A DNA stretch of 64,000 bases, taken from the NCBI RefSeq assembly GCF_023053635.1, contig NC_086178.1, forward strand, positions 33,469,226 through 33,533,225. The letters run 5' to 3'. Position 1 is the stretch's first letter. Each line of letters begins with the position of its first letter. The notes under the pieces are model-generated. The model saw nothing but the letters and a program-made list of their open reading frames with translations. It did no database searches and was not told where the DNA came from. A program made the translations under genes and the position numbers. Positions 24,201 through 33,200 of this stretch are shown piece by piece. The stretch comes from Elgaria multicarinata webbii (Eukaryota; Chordata; Lepidosauria; Squamata; Anguidae).

Positions 24201-27200
24201 ATTTCTCACAGACCCCTACATGGAGAACATAACATTTGAATGAAATGAATGCTTTTATTATTACATTTTAACCTTGTTCTTTAACAGTAAGTGTGGACAC
24301 TTGTACTTCTATGAATGACCATGGTTATTTTGAATCTGACGTGATACTTCACTTGGTTTATTTTTGTAGAAATGGGTCATAATTCTGCTCAGTACTTACA
24401 TGTTTTAATTGAAGCCATCAAAATCAGCTTTGCCGATACTTTGTGGTTCTGTGCAGATCCAGAAAAAACATCAGTACCTACAACAACACTTCTTTCAAAA
24501 TCTTATGCCAGAGATCGTTCAAAGCTAATTGATTTACAGAGGTAAGGTCTCTCCCTGTTTGCTTCCATGAACCAATAGAATAAGTAGCATTTTTCTGGTC
24601 CTGAAATATCAAACAATACTGCTTTGTTAATATTATTGGCATAAGTTTTCTTTTAAAATATTTCTATAGTTTTGATGTTTACACAAATTATAGGCTTATT
24701 TTATTTGCTATGGCCAGGATCCAAATAACTACTTTGAGTGCTTGGGTACATCCAGTGGAATTAGTGATGTTTTTCTTTGAACTATGTAATACCATAAGCT
24801 GTTCTTTAAAGTCTTTGCTTTTAAAACTGGCTTTGTTGTGGAATGGGAAGGGCCTGCTGTTTGGGGAACCCAAGCAAAAACCTTTGTAGGCATGTAGAAG
24901 AGGTTGGATCTCAGCCTGTGAACTCATTTCTACATTGTGATATATTATTTAGTAGAAAGAATAGTTGAGTTTAGGTAGTCTGCATATTATATTTACATTG
25001 CTTTATCTAAAACATAAATTATTATAGGAAAACCTGCTGAAAATTACAGAATAAATATTCATGTATTTATTTTTGAGGAAGTAAATGTGAGTGTGTCAGT
25101 GGGGAAATAAAGGGTGCAAATGCTTATTATTAGCACACTGTGATTAAAGGATCACATGCAACGAAATGTTATAGTGTATCCTCCCTCCTAATGAATGTGC
25201 TTTCATTCCGATTTCCAGCCAGCCATTGCCCTCCAAGCAGGGCATTTCCACTGTCGACTCACGCTCCATTTTTTCTTTTCCAGCTTACATTCCAATATTA
25301 CTGAACATACTCTGTCTTCATTGGGCTGTTTAAAGGGAGGGGGAGATTACCTCCTTTGGTTGTTGGTTTTGAAGAGATTCTTTTTTTCACTTCTAGAAAC
25401 CCTCAGGTTCCCCCTGAGCATGCATTGATATCTCCTTCTTGTTTCCCACTCTCCTTTTTTTGTCATTGACCACCTGAGTTTTCTATTAGAGGGAGTAATG
25501 CCTGTCAAAAATGTGTATTTCTACATTGGAATAATTTTCTAGAAACTGCTCATGGTTGAAAATTGAATGGTTCCTTCCTGCCCACAGCTGCAAGGAATTT
25601 AGTGAAGTGTCAAGTTGGCACATCATGTCTTCATCTGAGATACTGGAATATTTTCCCCTCAACCAGATACTTAAGGACAACAGGATTTGAAAATCCAAGA
25701 ACTAGTGCCTGCAATAGGGTGTACCTGACAGTGAGCGTATGGCATTTTAAAAGTACCAATGGGTGTTAGTCTGCTATTGTGTACTTTAGATAAAAAAATA
25801 TTTGCTTAAATTTGTTGTAAGCACTATGTTTGGGTTAATCTTGTAAGATAAACAATGGAAACCACATTTTGGATGTGTAAAAAGACTGCAGGCTTTGGTT
25901 CTTTCTAGGGTCTTATCTTTCATGACACACTATTTGCTATTTTTGAGTTGTTTTTTTTACTGTTTTAGCGGGACATGTGTGGGAGGGGGTGGAACTTTAT
26001 TAAGAATTGAACTGTAATCTCTGTTCTACTCAGCAGAGAAGTAGTGGTGCTAACTACATTCACATTACACATTATCAAAAGTGTTCTTTACCTGCGGGGC
26101 ATCTATATGGCACTGCTTTACCTACTGATTCCCCCCAAACCCCACGGCATCACTGCTGTGAAGCACCACTGGTATGGTGTCCATGGAAGGAGTGAGCTAG
26201 GAAAATATGTAGTGCCGTTGTCATACGGTGGTAACAGGCAGCAAATATTGAGTTACTGAAAAAAAAACCAAAGCATTTTTTGGTTTGTTTCCTAGAACTC
26301 TTTGTTTTCTAAAACTCTGCGCAACATTGTAGCTTTGAAAGGCTGTAGCTGTGCATCTACGCTGCTACACTTCATTGAATTTATGCATTATTCATAATAA
26401 CTGTCCTTACTTCCATTCCAGAATGAGACTTAATGTTGTCATGGCGGCCATTGCTAAACACTCACCTGGAGCCCAGCCCCTGCCCTGTGTTCTCACGCTT
26501 ACCCTGCCCTGGGATCGGCAACCTAACTACGCCTACTCTTTTAATTCAAATTGATGCCACCACTGACACATGTACAAACAACCATGTTGACATTGGAGCA
26601 AAGTAAAAACCCATGGTGAAATGACACATCGAAAATGCGCAGCTTTGCGGGGAATAGTATGATGTGGCTACGAGTTGGTGGCTGCATCCTATAAGCAGTG
26701 ACGTACAACTGTGTAGCCATGATGGGGTATATATAGCATATAGACAAGCCCCTGTCACATTTCATTTTGCTCTGACATGCTGATCTGGAACACGTCCCTA
26801 ATTTGGATTTGGGCCCCACAACATTTTCCAACTTTTCAGCCAAAAATTACCTCAACTTCAAAGGGACAATGGTGAGGAGGGGATTTGTATCAGGGAACCA
26901 GAGTGGGCCCCCAATCCAGAACGCATCATGGAGTGTGCCCTTGTGGCTGATTAATCTTCAAACTAAAAGTGGTCAGTTTAAGTATGTTTTTTGAGAAGCA
27001 TGTTTATCATAATACATAGCTGGGTTTAACTAGATTAATATCTGTATGCTAGAGACCATAAGAAAATTAATTTGCATTTGACAATAACAGTACCCATAGC
27101 AATCTAATTTTAATAATGCATATTCAAAATCATAAGGGAGTCTTGAAAATATTAATGTATATTCATTTAAGTATTTATGCTCCTCTTTTAATGAATGCTT

Positions 27201-30200
27201 CAAGGTGGCTGCCAATAACATAATAAAAAATACATAAAAACAGAAACAGGCAACACAATAAAATTAATAAATCAGAAGCTATTGAAAGAAACCATAGAAA
27301 AGGGAAGCAAACTCTATAAAAAGGAAAATTAAATTTCATTAACAGCCCAAGGAAGCAGGATGGGATTTTGCTTAGCACCATAAAAAAATAGTGAAGACAA
27401 CACATGCTTAGGGAGGTAATTCCATAATTTGGGTGCCACTTCTGGAAAAGTCTTTTGTTACTCAACTGCCTATCCTGAGAAGGTGGAGGTACTTGGAGAA
27501 GGATTTCCAATTAAGGTCTTAAGAACATAAGAACCGCCATGCTGGTTCTGCCCAAAGGCCTACCAAGTGCAACATTCTGTTCATACAGTGGCCTACCAGC
27601 CACCTATGGGAATCCCACAAGTAGGACATGAGTGCAGTAGTACCCTCCTGCTCCCCACCAACTTGTACATAGAGGCATTCTGTTAATAATGCTAACTAAA
27701 GTGCAGATTTTAAGTCTGCCTAAGTTCATTGAAACTAAGGGCAGTATCACACATTCTATGGCAGCAAACACATTAACTACCAAGCATAGGCCATGGCTAG
27801 ACGAGGGCTTATCCCGGGGATTGCCCCGGGATCATCCCTGTGTGTCCAGATGACACACAGGGGATCCCGGGGGCAGGGAGGGATGATCCCTCCCTTCCCT
27901 GGGATTTTGCCCTACCCTTCTATCCCGGTTTTTCCACGATCCTGGGCTGATCCCAAGACTGCGGAATGTGTGGCCAGGCATCACAGTTTGTCCAGGCTCC
28001 TTGCGAGTAACCACGAGGAGCTGGGAGCCAGGCACGGGGCACAGAGCTCCTCAGGAGCTCTGTGCCCATCGGGGGTGGGGTGGGGGAGCAGGGAATTTTT
28101 TTAAAAACCCCCCCACAGTTTTGCAGACGAGCGTTCCTGCGCTCCTTCTCCTTTAAAAATGAAAACAAAATGGCGGGCGCAATGTTGTGCGCCACGTGTA
28201 AACGAGGGTGATGATCTTGCAATCATAAAATCGCAGGATCGACACCCTTTCACCCCCTAGTCTAGCTGAGGCCATAGACATAATTGAGAAAACTGGAGAC
28301 AGAGGATCATGGGGTCAGGACTGCCCGTGTTCAAGTAATAGTGGGATTTCCCAGTTCATTATGTTTTATGTGTAATGGGATGGGGCAGGGAGCAGAATGG
28401 GAGGATAGAAAGGAAGCACATGAGCTTAAGTCAGGCTCCTGATCTCTGTGTGTAATCTGTATAGATTTTATGAAGAGGTTCCAGTGTGTGTTTCTCTGTT
28501 GTGTGAACAGGCAAATAGAGAAAGTGATTTTATTGACGCCTTTATAATGTGTACCACCATTACAGTAAGATTTGATAGATTTAAACCATCATGCTCAGGT
28601 GAGGAAAATTAAAATGACCACAAACTCTGGCAAGGCAAATATAAGTTGAATATGAAGCAGTGAAATTTACTAGAGTTAAGCCATCATCAATATAGGCAAA
28701 GTTTGTTGATAACAATAAACTGTGATTTCAGCTGGGTTATGACATTAGAGAAGTTGTTGTAAGGCTCTTTTAAAAAAAACATTTTCTTTTTCAGAGTGAC
28801 TGCCAGACATAAGCATGGAAATCCTTTCCTGGTTGGAAGTGACACTGTTTACTTCACAGTAGTGGATGCCAAAGGCAATGCCTGCTCTTTCATTAATAGC
28901 AACTATAAGGGATTTGGTACAGGGCTGGTACCAGATAGCTGTGGATTTACATTACATGTGAGGAAATACTTTTCAACAGTGTATGTGCAGGGCGAGAGAA
29001 AGAAGATTTCTTTGACATCAGTTGATGTATATTGCTATACAGTGTTATATTGCTAGTTTATATATACCCAAATTGGTTATAAGCTTTTGTTGACATTAAA
29101 TTGTATCAAATTATGAGCAACTCAAAGTATGCTTCACTAGCTGAATGTAAGAGGTGTGGTCCCCACAATCATGCAAGGGCTTGCTTATTTCTGTACTGTG
29201 GGATGGTTTGACAAGACATGCCTGCCTAGGAGTTCAGGGTGCCCCAACTGCATCCTTTAGCCTAATATTCTTCCCACTCACACTAGTTCCATGTGTAAGA
29301 ACATAAGAAGTGACATGCTGGATCAGACCAAGGGTCCATCTAGTCCAGCACTCTGTTCACACAGTGGCCAACCAGCTGTTGACCAGGGACCAACAAAGCA
29401 GGACATGGTGCAGCAGCAACCTCCCACCCATGTTCCCCAGCAACTGGTGCACACAGGCTTACTGCCTCGAATTCTGGAGGTAGCACACAATCATCAGGGC
29501 TAGTAGCCATTGATAGCCTTCTCCAGGAATTTATCCAACCCCCTTTTAAAGCCATCCAAATAGGTGGCCATCACTATATCTTGTGGTAGTGAATTCCATA
29601 CTTCAACTATGCGCTGTGTAAAGAAGTAGTATTGGCTGAGGGACAAAGAATGTAATGTAATATCATGTAATGTAATATAATAATATATAATCTCCAGCCT
29701 TATTGCAAAAGCCCGAGGGCGGCTAACGTCAATATTATAAACAACTAGAATAGCAGAGTAAAAATGGCCGAAACACACTAGTTCAAGGAGGGGGAGACAA
29801 ACAAGAAAATCTATCCATTCAAAGCTCAAGAGAACAGGATAGCCTGAAATATAGTACTGAAGGAACCTAGCAAACATGCCTTAAGAGGGAGTTCCACAGT
29901 ATGGGTGCACCACAGAAAAAAGCCCTCTCTTGTAAGGTACTTGCTGAATCTTAGACATCAGGGATGAATCTATACCGAAGAGAACTGTCTGGAGAGGTTT
30001 GCTCTCTCTAATCTATCTGAGATGAGTAAAATGGAAGCAAGGCCTTCTTTTGGCCTTCCTTAACCTTGCACCCTACCAAGGACTTGGTTTATTTTGCCTA
30101 GTTTGTATCATTCTTAGCCTTGGGCCTAATAAATTATTAGGAATTCTCCACCCCCATCCCAAATTCAAATCCATGGGGCTGTTTTGCCAATCTCTAGCTT

Positions 30201-33200
30201 TTACTGCATACTGCATCTATTTATTTTCAGAACAGAGGAGCCATGTTTTCACTAATACCTGATCACCCAAACTGCCTGGCACCCGGGAAGCGGCCATATC
30301 ACACAATCATACCTGCTCTGGCTACTGCTGCAGATTCAGGGGAACTTTTGTGCTCCTTTGGAGTAATGGGTGGATTCATGCAGCCACAAGGACAGGTGCA
30401 GGTGAGTCTTTAGTAGAAACGTTCACAACTTCTTTGACAGCGTGTCACTTGCAAACCCTCCAGAAGATCCCCTGCAATACAAAAATATAAGCAAAACCCT
30501 AAGCCACATACATACTTTTTGGATTCTGTTGAAACAGAATGAATATTTTGGTTTTGGGTGTGTGTTGTTGGGTTTTTTTACATTGGGTTTAACTGATTGC
30601 ATGGTGCAGAAGAACATACCTTCTCACTCAATTACTGTACCTGTAATATCCCTGTTGCCTCAGATGTCCACATGTACAATTTTAATATGGCATAAGTGCA
30701 TAAAATCCAATGAATGTTGACTTGAACTGCAGATTTGATATCCCAGATGAAATCTAGGAATTAACCACATGATCTAGGCAGACACATGGTGGATTTTATG
30801 CAAACGTTAAGTCCATAAATAGACATCTAGAGTATTGAAGGATAGGTGCTCTGAGTGGATAAATAGAAAAGGTATGTTGTACTTATCCCCTACATCAGGT
30901 GTGCAGATTCTCTTTCAGCTCAGAGCTGACTTCCATTTCAGAGAAGATATTGGGGACTGTATTCAGGCAGGTCTGAAGGCAAAAGTGGGTGGGGCCTATA
31001 TGATCAGTTAAGTGTACTGTCAGATTCTGTCCATATTGTTTTAATACAGTGGTGTTCCCTTCTACTTCCTTTTATGTAACGAAGCTAAAATTTTATTCCT
31101 TCAGTTGTTTGAGTTATAAGCTTCCTTTACTGGAGCAACCCAGGAAGGTTGCTAACTTTACGGCATGGCCGGCATAAACTATATTATCCCATTACCTTGA
31201 CAGCCATTTTGTAACAATACAAAAAGTATTTTGCCTAGGTTGATGCTACTTTGTGATAATTTCCTAATGATCTGCCAGGTTTATAAAACAGATTTTCCTT
31301 TCCTTGTTCTTTTTACCCCATTCCACCCCTCCCCCTCTATTCCTATAGATATTATTCAACATGTTGGAATTTGGGATGAATCCACAAGAGGCTTTGGATG
31401 CTGCTCGTTTTTTTGTGGAACTTAACCAAAAATGTAAGGCTTAAAAAATCATTGTACAGACAATGATTTTTTATCTGAATGGACTGGGAGAAATCTAAAA
31501 TATGTAGTTTTGTCTAATGATCGCTTAAACAGGAGCACTGATTATAAGAATGTAAGAATAGCCGGGCTGGATAAAGCCAAAGGCCTATCCAGCCATATAC
31601 AGCCAACCACTATACAGTGGTTGATCAAATGCTTCTGGGAAGCCAATTAGCAGGACTTAGCACCCCTCCCCCCCCATGTTCCCAAGCAACTGGTATTGAG
31701 AGGCATATTCTTCTGATACTGGAGTTGATGTATGGCCTTATCCCCATTAAAGCCCTCCAAATTGATGGTCATCGGTACATCTTGTAGCGAATTCCATCAT
31801 TTAACTATGTGCTCTGTGAAGAAGTATTTCCTTTTATCTGTCCTGAAGTTCCCACCATTCAGGCTTCTAAAATTATGAAAGTCGGATTGGTTTTGGGGCT
31901 CCCTATCTATCTATCCACTGAAGTTTTCTCCCTTTTTTACCACACCATGTATAATTTTATAAACTTCTCTCATGTCCACTCCGCATAATTTCTCCTCCTA
32001 AGCTATAGAGTCCCGAACATTGTAACCTTTCCTGATTGGGGAATTGCTCCGGCCCTTGTCTGCTCCTTTTCCAGCTCTATAAAAGCCGATTTTTTTTTTA
32101 AAAAAAAAATCAGATCTGTACGTAGTTTTCCAAGTGTGGTCACACCATAAATTTGTATAAACTTCATTACCTTTATCATATTGGCTGGTTTATTTTTGTT
32201 TAGTTTTCTAGTGAGTGCCCCCGCCCCCTACTCCTGTTTAGTCCTCACATGTTCAGACGAATAGTTGAACATGCGATAGAATCTTTTTCAGAAATGTCAT
32301 TTTCTAGAGTAAATAATTTTATGCCTCTTAAGAGCCTTTTAAAACATGTGAATTTATGTTAGCATCCACATTCCTCCAAGATGTATGAGCGACAGTTGAA
32401 ACCACACAGATTGGCAATCTTCTCTAGCCTTCCATTTACACAATGTGCCCAGTATTGGCACATCCTCTCTTACCCTTGATTTCCCAAAGAGTGTAGAGTT
32501 GGCAAGACTGTGACCTGATTTGCACATAATGGCAGCCCTTAGATTAAAGAACCCATAGGTTATCGAGGCCAAGTGGGAGAGAGTGAGAAAACTGCCTCTC
32601 GCATGCCTGCCACTTGCACTTTTATGTATGAACCTGGACTGCTAGGTTGTTCAGCCCCTGAACAACCCAGCAGTTAACGTACATCAAACCATGGGTTAAC
32701 CACTGGCTTATTTAGCACCCAACAAACCCAGCACTCCAGGTTCACATGTCATGCTCAACAACCTGTGAATGAGCGGATTAGAGGTTGTTGAATAAAAATG
32801 GAAGTTGCTGGCATGCTGCAGGTAGTGTTCCCACTTTTTCCAGGCATTGAACCCCTCTCTCCCGCTTGTGCACAATAGCCCATGGATAACCCACGGGCTG
32901 TTGCTGCATGTAAACCAGCCTTGAGATTGGCACTTAATCGACCTGACAAACGACCACTTCTCCATTTAGTTACAACCACTATGCAATAACTTTAAAGCAG
33001 CTACTCTGCTGTTCCCAGTCATTTGTTTTCATCCCTAGTCCTGTTGAAATGGACAGGAATATTCTATTTACATTTAGGGGGACCATGATTTAGTCCTAAA
33101 AGTCAAAACTTTAGTTCCATTCTTAGTTTTTTTGTGTGTGAGATGACATTTCTAGCATAGTTGGCCATTCATACAGTATTGCATGTCAACAGTTAAACTC

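Larger units (their letters stand above)
22092..24369 (+). other. GGT-like intron 6
   Basis: Holds a short CAATCC-type inverted repeat, two copies of the TAGGGTGACC hAT palindrome and a LINE tail (listed separately). The stretches 23130-23375 and 23465-24365 have nothing else I can assign. Confidence 0.8.
24542..28794 (+). other. GGT-like intron 7
   Basis: Nothing recognisable at 24550-27160 apart from AT-rich spacer and chance frames. Further on are a LINE-like tail, a CR1 end fragment and a long Harbinger-like element (listed separately). Confidence 0.75.
28958..30230 (+). other. GGT-like intron 8
   Basis: Contains a CR1/L3 LINE end (29291-29640) and a second LINE tail (29660-29990). The first 330 bp and the last 240 bp show nothing else. 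Confidence 0.8.

Noticed and set aside
24542-27160. Search for a further gene or RNA in this 2.6-kb intron stretch
   Set aside because: Only short frames were seen, with no family motif, tRNA-like box pair or transposon end that could be supported.
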